A stretch of DNA of 64,000 nucleotides, taken from NCBI RefSeq assembly GCF_000189415.1, contig NC_015144.1, positions 248,001 through 312,000 on the forward strand. The letters are read 5' to 3'. This document shows, piece by piece, positions 33,160 through 42,654 of this stretch. Within the stretch, counting starts at the first letter, position 1, and each line of letters opens with the position of its first letter. Source of the DNA: Weeksella virosa DSM 16922 (GTDB lineage Bacteria > Bacteroidota > Bacteroidia > Flavobacteriales > Weeksellaceae). The notes under the pieces are model-generated. The model did no database searches, was not told the origin of the DNA, and saw only the letters and a list, made by a program, of their open reading frames with translations. The position numbers were made by a program, and so were the translations under genes.

Positions 33160-33500
33160 TTTGTCACTCATCTAGTTTTGTAATTTATCATATTTTTATC
33201 ACTAAAAAACTGTTATAATAAAAATCGTACTTATCCATATAGCTAAATTGTTCATCGCATCGGTAAGGATAGAAACCTCATCTACAGACAGATTTTTTCT
33301 AGATAAATAATAAGGTAAGTGAAACCGTATTATACATCATTAAGGCCGCTACTTTTTGTGGGGCAATATTCAATTGAACTATTTCTTTCTGAAGAGTTTA
33401 TCTGTTCTATTTCTATTAAAATAAAGATGTAAATTACTAGCCATTCTTCGATTCAGAAAACAACAACATCAAACCCTATTGGCCAAAAAACTTGCTTACA
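33160..33500. other. Intergenic region, no feature seen
   Basis: About 340 A+T-rich bases between ansA and the TatD-like gene. I see no ORF of note, no hairpin with a T-run and no repeat. It may hold a promoter for the downstream gene. Confidence 0.5.
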
Positions 33501-34157
33501 ATGTCTAGATTCTTCAATATCCACACCCATCATTATCACTCCACAAACCAGGTTATAGAAATTCTCAACACCTCCCCTTCTGATAACATCAGTACACCCT
33601 TTTTCACGTGCGGCTTGCATCCTTGGCATATCAAAGAAGAAACGTATAAAACTGAACTAAAACTGCTAGATTATAAGCTGAGTAAAGAAAACTGTTTGGC
33701 TTTAGGCGAGTGTGGATTAGATAAATATTCTGAGGTAGATTTTGAGTTGCAAAAGAAAGTTTTTATCGAGCAATTACATCTTAATACCTCTTATCAAAAA
33801 CCCGTCATAATACATTGTGTAAAGGCTTATCAAGAGATACTCAATATTCATAAACAAGAAAAGATAGAGCAACAATTTCTTTTTCATGGATTTAGAAAAA
33901 ACGCTTTATTATTAAAACAAATTCATACAGAAGGGCACGAAGTAAGTTTTGGTGTCAATCTAATGAAAAACCCAAACCTACAAACTATCTTTGCAAACCT
34001 TTCGATGGAAAGAATTTTTCTCGAAACGGATGATACATGGTTCTCGATCGAAGAGATATATCAGAAAGCTGCAGAATTAAAAGCCTGTAGTTTAGACGAA
34101 TTAAAGATCGCAGTCGAATGCAATGTAGAACGATTTTTTGGGCATAAATTTCATTAA
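33501..34157 (+). CDS. TatD-family metal-dependent hydrolase
   Basis: Start at the ATG at 33501 (MSRFFNIHTHHYHSTNQ). The 218-residue protein is shorter than canonical TatD (about 255), as in the compact Bacteroidota form. Metal-binding residues appear as FNIHTHHYH, LALGECGLDKYSEVDFELQK, PVIIHCVKAYQEI, FLFHGFRKN and IFLETDDTWFSIEEIY. It is a probable deoxyribonuclease or other phosphoesterase. tcdA follows 4 bases downstream, so the two are co-transcribed. Confidence 0.9.
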   Translation: MSRFFNIHTHHYHSTNQVIEILNTSPSDNISTPFFTCGLHPWHIKEETYKTELKLLDYKLSKENCLALGECGLDKYSEVDFELQKKVFIEQLHLNTSYQKPVIIHCVKAYQEILNIHKQEKIEQQFLFHGFRKNALLLKQIHTEGHEVSFGVNLMKNPNLQTIFANLSMERIFLETDDTWFSIEEIYQKAAELKACSLDELKIAVECNVERFFGHKFH

Positions 34158-34161
34158 CAAA

Positions 34162-34884
34162 ATGGCTATTTGGCAAGAAAGAGCAGAATTATTATTTAAA
34201 ACCGAAGGAATAGAGCGACTGAAAAACGCTCATGTTTTGATTGTTGGTTTGGGTGGTGTAGGATCGTTTGCAGCAGAATTCATAACACGTGCAGGAGTAG
34301 GAAATCTCACAATAGTAGATGGTGATGTTATAGATATTACCAACATTAACCGTCAATTACCTGCATTACACTCTACGATAAACCAACCCAAGATAGAGGT
34401 TCTAGCACAACGTCTTCTCGACATCAATCCCGAACTGAAACTTACCAAACACCAAGAATTCCTTACACCAGAACGAGCAACAGAAATAGTCACAACCGAG
34501 TTTGATTATGTTATGGACTGCATCGATAGTATTACCCCAAAGTTGAATCTCATCAAATCTGCTAAAAGCAAAAAAGTAAAAGTTATTAGCAATATGGGAG
34601 CCGGCGGGAAAATGTTGGCAAGCAAAGTAGTTGTAAAAGACATAAGTAAAACAGATGTTTGTCCATTAGCCAAAACAATACGTCGACGCCTAAAGAAGAT
34701 GGGTGTTTCTAAAGGAGTAAAAGCTGTTTTTTCTACAGAAGTTCCGGACGAAAATAGTGTAGCTTTAACCGACGGAACAAATTTCAAGAAATCTTACTAT
34801 GGTACAAACAGCTGGATGCCAGCACTTTTTGGTTTGTATGCAGCCGAAACTGTCATTCGCTATTTATTAGATCAAAAAGATTAA
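34162..34884 (+). CDS. tcdA: tRNA threonylcarbamoyladenosine dehydratase TcdA
   Basis: Start at the ATG at 34162 (MAIWQERAELLFKTEGIERL). This 240-residue ThiF/MoeB-fold enzyme uses ATP to convert t6A37 in tRNA to the cyclic form ct6A. The nucleotide-binding loop is VLIVGLGGVGSFAAEFITRA; TIVDGDVIDITNINRQLPAL and KVISNMGAGGKM follow. RRRLKKMGVSKGVKAVFSTE and FGLYAAETVI complete the TcdA pattern. Confidence 0.95.
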   Translation: MAIWQERAELLFKTEGIERLKNAHVLIVGLGGVGSFAAEFITRAGVGNLTIVDGDVIDITNINRQLPALHSTINQPKIEVLAQRLLDINPELKLTKHQEFLTPERATEIVTTEFDYVMDCIDSITPKLNLIKSAKSKKVKVISNMGAGGKMLASKVVVKDISKTDVCPLAKTIRRRLKKMGVSKGVKAVFSTEVPDENSVALTDGTNFKKSYYGTNSWMPALFGLYAAETVIRYLLDQKD

Positions 34885-34907
34885 CAAATTTTGTTTATTT
34901 TGCAAAC

Positions 34908-35633
34908 ATGAAAATTAACTACAACTACAAAACATACGAAGATCGACTAAGAGAACATTTCGAAGCGTATAACAAGGCTTTTGAAAAAAGAGCGACCAAT
35001 AGTATACTAAACACAGCAATTGATTTATTCGATAATCAACAATATGTGTTGAGTCGGAAAATTGCAGAAGAATTAGAAAAAACTGCCACCACAGAGAAAG
35101 ATGTATATGATGCAAAAAAACTAATTGCGCTATGTCATTATGCCCAAAGCAAGTGGGCAGAAGCCGACGAAGCGTTTAGTCAATTAGCAGAAAACAGTAA
35201 TAATTCGGACGATTGGTTCAATGCTGTGATTGCAGCAACGCTTAATGAGCAATACGAAAAAAGTGAAATGCTTTTTGCAAAAGCGCTAGAAAAATATACA
35301 CAATATGGTACGGAAAGAAATATACCTTCGGTACAATTAATTTTCCACTATTTATTAGCATTAGAAGCAAAAGACCAAAATGAAGCAGCCTTCGAAAAAT
35401 TCAATCTTCTTTGTCAAATATATGAACAAATAAAAACATCCAACGAAAAATATCTCCGAGAGCGTGGATTAGATAGTATTAGTATCTTTTTGGCAAGCAG
35501 TCATGCATTACTACAGAAATTAGATCGTCAGAAAGTATTAGAACAGTTAGAAGATTTCAAATCGAAACTTGATTCGAACGGACAAGAAGAAGTTAGAATT
35601 TATATAGAAGAAATTTTAGAGAAAACTAACTAA
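34908..35633 (+). CDS. TPR-like helical repeat protein
   Basis: The 241-residue soluble protein is all-helical with repeat-like units (LFDNQQYVLSRKIAEELEKT, ALCHYAQSKWAEADEAFSQL, AATLNEQYEKSEMLFAKALE) that resemble tetratricopeptide repeats. It has no signal peptide. It starts 23 bases after tcdA and ends in a terminator, so it closes the TatD-like/tcdA operon. Probably a scaffold; partner unknown. Confidence 0.75.
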   Translation: MKINYNYKTYEDRLREHFEAYNKAFEKRATNSILNTAIDLFDNQQYVLSRKIAEELEKTATTEKDVYDAKKLIALCHYAQSKWAEADEAFSQLAENSNNSDDWFNAVIAATLNEQYEKSEMLFAKALEKYTQYGTERNIPSVQLIFHYLLALEAKDQNEAAFEKFNLLCQIYEQIKTSNEKYLRERGLDSISIFLASSHALLQKLDRQKVLEQLEDFKSKLDSNGQEEVRIYIEEILEKTN

Positions 35634-35659
35634 AAAAGCTCGAAACATCGAGCTTTTTT
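35632..35659 (+). terminator. Terminator of the TatD-like/tcdA operon
   Basis: Stem AAAAAAGCTCGA / TCGAGCTTTTTT with a 4-nt loop, starting at the stop codon of the preceding gene. Confidence 0.85.
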
Positions 35660-35766
35660 AGGTCATTTCAATTTCTATACTCTTACCAATTGCTACACTT
35701 TTTCGCTAGTTCCACTAGTATAGAAACAAACATTTACTAGTTTTTTTTATACCTAAAAAGTTTTTT

Positions 35767-36090
35767 TTAATGCTGTGCTTTTTTCGACAATTCTTCTACA
35801 CAGGGTTGAATTACTTCCATCAAACGTTTTTGTACATCTACCCCTTCTTCTGCGTTATTTAGCTGTAACATCTCTTCTACTGTAAATTCCCCTAATGCTT
35901 TATTTGCAGCACAATCACAATACGCGTTGATATCTTCTTCTTTAAACATTCCTCTGGTTTCTTTTTTTGCAGTGGTAATACAACTATTTATAAATAAATT
36001 TTTATTCTCTTCGTTCTTTTGGATTTTTTTATTACAAGAAATAAAACCTGCAAAGATGAATGTTATAATGAGTAGGGATACCAATTTCAT
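35767..36090 (-). CDS. Small lipoprotein with conserved cysteines
   Basis: The 107-residue protein has a type II signal (LLIITFIFAGFISCNKKI, lipobox FISC) and a mature part with SCITTAKKE and INAYCDCAANKALGEFTVEE, then IQPCVEEL. The four mature cysteines may form disulfides; the NAYCDCAANK pattern is recurrent in Bacteroidota lipoproteins of unknown function. Single gene. Confidence 0.85.
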   Translation of the reverse strand: MKLVSLLIITFIFAGFISCNKKIQKNEENKNLFINSCITTAKKETRGMFKEEDINAYCDCAANKALGEFTVEEMLQLNNAEEGVDVQKRLMEVIQPCVEELSKKAQH

Positions 36091-36370
36091 AGCATTATAT
36101 TTTATAATTTGACTCGATCAAGATAAAACAATTTTCTAAGGTAATTGCATAAATTATATTGATATTATCAATAATAATAAAAATCGTCGATTGAGTGTTA
36201 TATCATCGAATGTTTATTCTTGCCACACAGATTCTTTCTATCTTATAGCTGAAGCTCAGTTACGGTATCAATCCTTAGAAATCAGAAAAAATTTAAATTA
36301 ATCATAAACCTACGTTAAAACACATTACAATACTAGATATTATGATTATATTGTTTTTTTCTGAAAACAA

Positions 36371-37063
36371 ATGATGCAAAAATTTATGAAAACAGCTGTA
36401 TCAATAAAATTTCTTATCTTTTTTATAGTTATGGGATGTTTTTCTGATCCACAAAACCCAAACAACCTTAACCCCAAAAGCATCGCCCAAATGGATATTC
36501 TAGAAGCAACAAAAAGTAACAATGTTGAGCAAGTTACCTCTTGGATAGAGAACAAAAGAAATGTAAACAAACAAGACACGGATGGCAATACGCCACTACA
36601 TTATGCAACGTATAACCAAAACCTAGTGATTGCAAAGCTATTGGTAGAAGCCGGTGCCAATGTCAATACGCAAAATAACAATGCAGATTCTCCTTTTCTT
36701 TTTGCGGGTGCGGAAGGCATGACCGAATTCGTGAAACTATATCTATCACATGGTGCAGATTTCTCTGTCTATAATCGTTATAACGGAACTGCACTTATAC
36801 CGGCTTGCGAAAAAGGTCATGTTGCTACTGTTCGCCTTTTAGCTAACACACCAAACTTCCCCATCAATCATATAAACCGTTTAGGATGGACAGCGCTTAT
36901 GGAAACGGTTATCTTATCAGACGGAAGTAAAAATTATCAAGAAATTATTAAAATTTTACTAAAAGCTGGAGCCGATAAAAATATACCAGACAAGGACGGA
37001 ACCACTGCGCTTGAGCACGCAGAACAAAGAAACTTCAAAGCGATTGTCAATTTATTAAAATAA
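36371..37063 (+). CDS. Ankyrin-repeat lipoprotein
   Basis: The 230-residue protein has a hydrophobic signal and lipobox-like IVMGC near residue 23 (start at 36371, or Met6 at 36386). About five ankyrin repeats follow: DGNTPLHYATYNQNLVIAKL, NADSPFLFAGAEGMTEFVKL, NGTALIPACEKGHVATVRLL, GWTALMETVILSDGSKNYQE, DGTTALEHAEQRNFKAIVNL. It is a probable periplasmic or outer-membrane-anchored protein-interaction module. Confidence 0.9.
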   Translation: MMQKFMKTAVSIKFLIFFIVMGCFSDPQNPNNLNPKSIAQMDILEATKSNNVEQVTSWIENKRNVNKQDTDGNTPLHYATYNQNLVIAKLLVEAGANVNTQNNNADSPFLFAGAEGMTEFVKLYLSHGADFSVYNRYNGTALIPACEKGHVATVRLLANTPNFPINHINRLGWTALMETVILSDGSKNYQEIIKILLKAGADKNIPDKDGTTALEHAEQRNFKAIVNLLK

Positions 37064-37083
37064 TTGTAAAGTCTTTACAATCC

Positions 37084-37116
37084 AAAAAAATCCACTCTAT
37101 TTGAGTGGATTTTTTT
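37084..37116. terminator. Bidirectional terminator between ankyrin gene and carB
   Basis: Stem AAAAATCCACTC / GAGTGGATTTTT with a 4-5-nt loop and T-runs in both directions. It serves both converging units. Confidence 0.85.
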
Positions 37117-37143
37117 GATGATAATAAATATCCTTTTTCGAGC

Positions 37144-40100
37144 TTATTTATTCTGGTATTCTCTCCATGTCTTGATTTTCAGATCATCGATCGACAAAGT
37201 AGTGAAAGCATGTATAAAAGCCGATGCTAATCGTGCATTGGTAATCAACGGAATGTTAAAATCTACGGCTGTTCTCCGTATCTGATAATCGTTATCCAAC
37301 TCTGCTTTGGTTAAGTTTTTTGGAATATTGATTACCATATCGAATTTATGATCGTGCATATACGTTATTACATTAGGCTCTTTTTCATCCGAAGGCCAAT
37401 ACACCATTGTCGAATAAACATCGTTATCTGTGAAAAATTTGTGTGTTCCTTCGGTTGCATAGATTTTATATCCATTGGCAATTAATTCTTTTGCTGGCCC
37501 TAATAATGCTACCTTCGATTCGATCGGACCTCCAGAAATCAATACTGTTTTTTCTGGTATTTTGTATCCTACCGATAACATCGATTTTAGTAAGGCTTCT
37601 TCTGCTGAATCGCCAATACAACCAACTTCTCCGGTAGACGACATATCAACCGACAAAACAGGATCTGCACCTTGTAGACGAGTAAATGAAAATTGCGAGG
37701 CTTTAACTCCTACATAATCCAAATCGTAAACAACTTCTGATTTACCCTTTTCTACTTCTATTCCTAACAAGATTTTGGTTGCTTTCTCGATCAAATTATG
37801 TCCAGAAACTTTTGATACGAACGGAAATGAGCGCGATGCACGAATATTGGTTTCGATTACACGAACAGTGTTGTTCTGCGATAGAAATTGAATATTCATC
37901 GGTCCAGAAATTTCGAAACGTTTTGCAATTTTTGCTGCGACTTTTCTCATCTGGCGAATAGTCTCGATGTAGACTTTTTGTGGCGGATAATACATTGTGG
38001 CATCACCAGAGTGCACACCTGCAAACTCTACGTGTTCTGATACGGCATAATCTACAATTTCTCCGTTTTGGCAAACGGCATCCAATTCGATTTCTTTTGC
38101 TCCTTGCACAAATTCCGATACTACAACTGGATAATCGGGTGATACTTCTTTGGCTAGTTTTAGGAAAGCATCTAGTTCGTGCGAGTTAGAAACTATATTC
38201 ATCGCAGCACCCGAAAGTACGTATGATGGGCGAATTAGTACCGGGAAACCAACTTCGTCTACAAAAGAATGAACCGCTTCTAGTGAGGATAACTCTTTCC
38301 ATCGTGGTTGATCAATTCCTAATTCGTCTAGAATTTCCGAGAATTTGTGTCGGTTTTCCGCATCATCTATACGCAAAGGCGAGGTACCTAGAATATTTTT
38401 ATTTTGGTCGTACAATTTCATTGCTAGATTATTCGGAATTTGCCCTCCTGTAGAAATGATTGTGCCAAATGGATTCTCGAATTCTAGTATATCCATCACA
38501 CGCTCGAAGGTTAATTCTTCAAAGTACAAGCGATCAGACGTGTCATAATCGGTAGAAACCGTTTCTGGGTTGTAGTTGATAATGATTGTTTTATATCCGT
38601 TTTTTGATGCTGTTTGTGCTGCGTTTACTCCACACCAATCGAACTCTACCGAAGAGCCTATTCTGTAAACACCCGAACCTAAAATACAAACAGATTTTTC
38701 GGTTTCTGGATTTAAATCATTTTCTGTACCGTGGTAGGTGATATATAAATAATTGGTTTGTGCAGGGAATTCGGCAGCCAAGGTATCGATTTGTTTTACA
38801 ACAGGTAGGATTCCGTAATTTTTTCTCAGTTCGCGAACAGTCAGCTCATTCCTATGAGCCATACGATCTCCTTTGATTAATACACCTATTTGCTGATCAG
38901 AAAATCCTTGCTTTTTGGCAGTGTGTAAAAGTTCTTTATCTAATTGTTCGAATCGCTCTAGGGCTTCAATTTTTTCCGCTGTTCTAAAGATTCTCTCTAA
39001 TCGTTGTAAAAACCACAGATCGATTTTCGTTAAATCGTGGATTTTTTCTATTGAATAACCCGCCTTGAAAGCTTCTGTTATTGCATATAATCGTTCATCG
39101 TTTGGCTCGGCAAGCCAAGTATCCAATGATTCACCTTCTGGAATTGAGAACGAATTTGCTACAAATCCGCGATGCCCGATATCGAGCATTCGTATTCCTT
39201 TTTGAATTGCTTCTTCAAAAGATCGCCCGATTGCCATCACCTCTCCAACCGACTTCATGGCAGAACCTATGTTTCTTCTTACGCCGTAGAATTTCGACAA
39301 ATCCCAACGAGGTAATTTCACCACGCAATAATCCAAAGCAGGCTCGAACATTGCAGAAGTTGTTTTGGTTACACTGTTTTTCAGTTCGTCTAGGGTATAA
39401 CCTAAAGCTAACTTTGCAGCGACAAAGGCCAAAGGGTAACCCGTGGCTTTTGAAGCCAATGCAGAAGATCTTGATAAACGAGCATTTACTTCGATTACAC
39501 GATATTCTTCTGAAACTGGATCAAATGCATATTGTATGTTACATTCTCCCACAACTCCCAAATGACGAATAGTCCGTATAGCGATTTCTCTTAATTTGTG
39601 ATACTCTGAACTGGTCAAAGTCTGCGAAGGAGCCACAACAATAGATTCACCGGTATGTACACCAATCGGATCGAAATTCTCCATATTACATACCGTAATA
39701 CAATTATCGGCAGCATCACGAACGACTTCATATTCTATTTCCTTCCAACCTTTGAGCGATTCTTCGACCAAAACTTGGTTAGAATATGTAAAGGCTTTTT
39801 CTACCAATTCGTATAATTCTTCTTCGTTATTAGCAAAGCCAGAACCTAAACCTCCCAATGCATATGCGGCACGAATAATTAGCGGGAAACCTATTTTTTT
39901 TCCAGCAGCCATTGCATCTTCTACTGTTTCTACAGCTTCTGACCGTGCAGTAAGCACACCGATTTGGTCTAATTTTTCGATAAAAATATCTCGATCTTCT
40001 GTCGATTCGATTACAGAAATTGGAGTTCCTAAGACGCGAACATTGTACCGATCGAATATTTTATTTTTATTGAGCTCAACAGCACAGTTGAGTGCAGTTT

Positions 40101-40371
40101 GTCCTCCGAAAGCGACTAAAATTCCGTCTGGTCTCTCTTTTGCTATTACTTTTTCTACAAAGTAAGGAGTTATAGGAAGAAAATAAATCTCATCTGCAAT
40201 TCCTTCTGAAGTTTGAACAGTGGCTATATTTGGGTTGATTAGGATGGTTTTGATTCCTTCTTCTTTGAGGGCTTTAAGGGCTTGTGAACCTGAATAATCG
40301 AACTCGCCTGCTTCGCCAATTTTCAAGGCTCCTGATCCTAAAACTAAAACTTTTTTTATATCGTTGATCAT
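37144..40371 (-). CDS. carB: Carbamoyl-phosphate synthase large subunit
   Basis: This 1075-residue subunit makes carbamoyl phosphate from bicarbonate, ATP and ammonia channelled from CarA, for arginine and pyrimidine synthesis. Two ATP-grasp halves are visible: VLGSGALKIGEAGEFDYSGS ... EYRVIEVNARLSRSSALASK in the first and CILGSGVYRIGSSVEFDWCG ... NTVRVIETNIRASRSFPFVS in the second. A C-terminal MGS-like allosteric domain follows (VALLGPAKELIANGYKIYAT). Full length; it starts 2 bases after carA and is the last gene of the arginine operon. Confidence 0.98.
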   Translation of the reverse strand: MINDIKKVLVLGSGALKIGEAGEFDYSGSQALKALKEEGIKTILINPNIATVQTSEGIADEIYFLPITPYFVEKVIAKERPDGILVAFGGQTALNCAVELNKNKIFDRYNVRVLGTPISVIESTEDRDIFIEKLDQIGVLTARSEAVETVEDAMAAGKKIGFPLIIRAAYALGGLGSGFANNEEELYELVEKAFTYSNQVLVEESLKGWKEIEYEVVRDAADNCITVCNMENFDPIGVHTGESIVVAPSQTLTSSEYHKLREIAIRTIRHLGVVGECNIQYAFDPVSEEYRVIEVNARLSRSSALASKATGYPLAFVAAKLALGYTLDELKNSVTKTTSAMFEPALDYCVVKLPRWDLSKFYGVRRNIGSAMKSVGEVMAIGRSFEEAIQKGIRMLDIGHRGFVANSFSIPEGESLDTWLAEPNDERLYAITEAFKAGYSIEKIHDLTKIDLWFLQRLERIFRTAEKIEALERFEQLDKELLHTAKKQGFSDQQIGVLIKGDRMAHRNELTVRELRKNYGILPVVKQIDTLAAEFPAQTNYLYITYHGTENDLNPETEKSVCILGSGVYRIGSSVEFDWCGVNAAQTASKNGYKTIIINYNPETVSTDYDTSDRLYFEELTFERVMDILEFENPFGTIISTGGQIPNNLAMKLYDQNKNILGTSPLRIDDAENRHKFSEILDELGIDQPRWKELSSLEAVHSFVDEVGFPVLIRPSYVLSGAAMNIVSNSHELDAFLKLAKEVSPDYPVVVSEFVQGAKEIELDAVCQNGEIVDYAVSEHVEFAGVHSGDATMYYPPQKVYIETIRQMRKVAAKIAKRFEISGPMNIQFLSQNNTVRVIETNIRASRSFPFVSKVSGHNLIEKATKILLGIEVEKGKSEVVYDLDYVGVKASQFSFTRLQGADPVLSVDMSSTGEVGCIGDSAEEALLKSMLSVGYKIPEKTVLISGGPIESKVALLGPAKELIANGYKIYATEGTHKFFTDNDVYSTMVYWPSDEKEPNVITYMHDHKFDMVINIPKNLTKAELDNDYQIRRTAVDFNIPLITNARLASAFIHAFTTLSIDDLKIKTWREYQNK

Positions 40372-40373
40372 TA

Positions 40374-41465
40374 TTATTCTGATTTTGCGTTTTTATACTT
40401 TTTTATTTCCTCAATAAATTCATCAAATAGATATTCTGTATCTACAGGTCCGCCCATAGCTTCTGGATGAAACTGTACTGTGAATATTGGTTTTGATTCG
40501 TGTCGGATTCCTTCGCATGTTCCATCGTTTAGGTTGGTAAAGAAAGTTTTGAAACCTGTTGGCAATTGAGTGTCATCTACTGCAAAACCATGATTCTGAG
40601 AAGTAATAAAACATTTTGTTGTTCCCACTAACTGTACTGGCTGATTGTGTGAGCGGTGCCCATATTTCAACTTGTATGTTGAAGCTCCAGCAGCTAAACT
40701 AACCAATTGATTTCCTAAACAAATCCCAAAAATTGGCTGTTCTTCTTGCAAAGATTTTTTGATGTTTTCTATCGTTGGTGTACACATTTTTGGATCTCCT
40801 GGACCGTTCGAAATAAATAATCCATCATACTCTAAAATAGTGTAATCGTAATCCCAAGGTACGCGAATGACTTCTACTCCACGATGAACCAGGCTGCGAA
40901 TGATATTATTTTTCACTCCACAATCAACCAAAACAACTTTGTATTCTGCTCCTTCATTGTATCGTTTGACTTCTTTAATCGATACCTGATCTACTAAATT
41001 ATCGGTATTGGGATCGTAAAAATCGATTTCTGTATCGGCTACAATTTTGGCTAATGTAGAGCCTTCTTCTCTTAATTTTTTGGTAATTGCACGCGTATCT
41101 ATACCATACACCCCTGGAATGTTGTGTGCTTTTAACCAATCTCCTAATTTTTGAATCGCATTCCAATGCGAATAATCGTCCGAATAATAAGAAACAACTA
41201 ATCCCGAAACCTGAATAGTATTGGATTCTAACCATGCTTCGATTTCATCGATCATTTTTTTATCATCCGGGACGCCATAGTTGCCAACTATCGGAAAAGT
41301 CATCACCATGATTTGCCCCTTGTACGAAGGATCTGTTAAACTCTCATTGTATCCTACCATTGCTGTATTGAATACTATTTCACCCGCAGTAGACGTATAG
41401 GCTCCGAATGATTGACCTTCTATTTCCAAACCGTCTTGGAAAACAATTTTCACTTTTTTATCCAT
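40374..41465 (-). CDS. carA: Carbamoyl-phosphate synthase small subunit (glutaminase)
   Basis: The 363-residue protein hydrolyses glutamine and passes ammonia to CarB. The N-terminal CPSase domain includes TAGEIVFNTAMVGYNESLTD. The class I glutamine amidotransferase domain has the nucleophile Cys in IFGICLGNQLVSLAAGA and the partner His/Glu in FTVQFHPEAMGGPVDTEYLF. It overlaps argD by 8 bases and precedes carB by 2, so all three are coupled. Confidence 0.98.
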   Translation of the reverse strand: MDKKVKIVFQDGLEIEGQSFGAYTSTAGEIVFNTAMVGYNESLTDPSYKGQIMVMTFPIVGNYGVPDDKKMIDEIEAWLESNTIQVSGLVVSYYSDDYSHWNAIQKLGDWLKAHNIPGVYGIDTRAITKKLREEGSTLAKIVADTEIDFYDPNTDNLVDQVSIKEVKRYNEGAEYKVVLVDCGVKNNIIRSLVHRGVEVIRVPWDYDYTILEYDGLFISNGPGDPKMCTPTIENIKKSLQEEQPIFGICLGNQLVSLAAGASTYKLKYGHRSHNQPVQLVGTTKCFITSQNHGFAVDDTQLPTGFKTFFTNLNDGTCEGIRHESKPIFTVQFHPEAMGGPVDTEYLFDEFIEEIKKYKNAKSE

Positions 41466-42594
41466 TGATGATGATGTTTATTTCTGTTTGTAATGCATTG
41501 ATAAATTTATCGACATACGCTTTGGTAATGGTCAGTGGTGGCAATAATCGAATGACATTGTTACCAGCATACCCTACGAAAATATGATGCTTGGTCAATA
41601 AATTGTTTTTGAGCTCGTTGATCGGAAAATCGAACTCGATTCCTACCATAGATCCTCGGCCACGTACTTCTTTAATCTTCGGGAATTTGTTCAACTCCAA
41701 ACCAATATATTCACCTATTTCTTTGGCATTCTCTATTAGTTTCTCTTTTTCGATAATATCTAAAACTGCTACAGCTGCTGCACAAGCGAGATGATTACCT
41801 CCAAAAGTAGTTCCTAACAAACCATAGGAAGCTTCGAAATCCGGCGAAATCAAAACTCCTCCTATCGGGAAGCCATTTCCCATTCCTTTGGCCATTGTAA
41901 TGAGATCAGCTTTGATATTTGAATGTTGATGAGCGAAAAATTTACCAGAACGTGCATATCCACATTGGATTTCATCGGCAATGAGAATTACTCCATTATC
42001 GGTACATAGTTTTCGTAAACCTTGCACAAACTCGTCGGTTGGTAAAATAATTCCACCAACTCCTTGGATAGGTTCGTATATTACTGCAGCTACATCTCCT
42101 CCGTCGATAATTTTTTGTATTTCATTCAGGTCATAATCTACAAAAGAAACCTTGTGATGTGCATTATAGGGAGCTACAATTTTGGGATTATCGGTTAGGG
42201 CAACCGTACCAGAAGTTCGTCCATGAAAAGCCCCACGAAAAGCAATTACACGATCTTTCCCTGTATGGAAAGAGGCTAATTTCACAGCATTTTCATTGGC
42301 TTCTGCACCTGAGTTTACCAAGAATAACGTATAATCTTCGTAACCCGAAAGACGCCCTAATTTCTCTGCTAATTCTTGCTGAATAGGAATTCTTACAGAG
42401 TTAGAATAAAACCCTATTTTGTTGATCTGCTCGGTTAATTTTTCTACGTAATATGGATGAGAATGCCCGATAGAAATCACAGCATGCCCGCCATATAAGT
42501 CTAAGTATTCTTCACCGTTTTCGTCCCAAAGAATGCAATCTTTTGCTTTTACAGGGGTAACATTCATGATGGGGTATACGTCGAATAGTTTCAT
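41458..42594 (-). CDS. argD: Acetylornithine (or succinylornithine) aminotransferase
   Basis: This 378-residue class III PLP aminotransferase catalyses the fourth step of the acylated ornithine pathway. Signatures are LVNSGAEANENAVKLAS, RGAFHGRTSGTVALTDNP, VILIADEIQCGYARSGKFFA and the PLP lysine in LITMAKGMGNGFPIGGVLIS. It lies 60 bases after argC and overlaps carA. Bacteroidota with ArgF' use N-succinyl intermediates; the acyl group here cannot be decided from ArgD alone. Confidence 0.96.
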   Translation of the reverse strand: MKLFDVYPIMNVTPVKAKDCILWDENGEEYLDLYGGHAVISIGHSHPYYVEKLTEQINKIGFYSNSVRIPIQQELAEKLGRLSGYEDYTLFLVNSGAEANENAVKLASFHTGKDRVIAFRGAFHGRTSGTVALTDNPKIVAPYNAHHKVSFVDYDLNEIQKIIDGGDVAAVIYEPIQGVGGIILPTDEFVQGLRKLCTDNGVILIADEIQCGYARSGKFFAHQHSNIKADLITMAKGMGNGFPIGGVLISPDFEASYGLLGTTFGGNHLACAAAVAVLDIIEKEKLIENAKEIGEYIGLELNKFPKIKEVRGRGSMVGIEFDFPINELKNNLLTKHHIFVGYAGNNVIRLLPPLTITKAYVDKFINALQTEINIIING

Positions 42595-42654
42595 TATTTT
42601 GTTGATATTTTATTGTTGCGTAATATTTTATTATTTTTATTAATCGAGGATGAT

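Noticed and set aside
39081-39572. Long plus-strand ORF inside carB
   Set aside because: carB is intact on the other strand; the composition of this frame is that of an antisense shadow.
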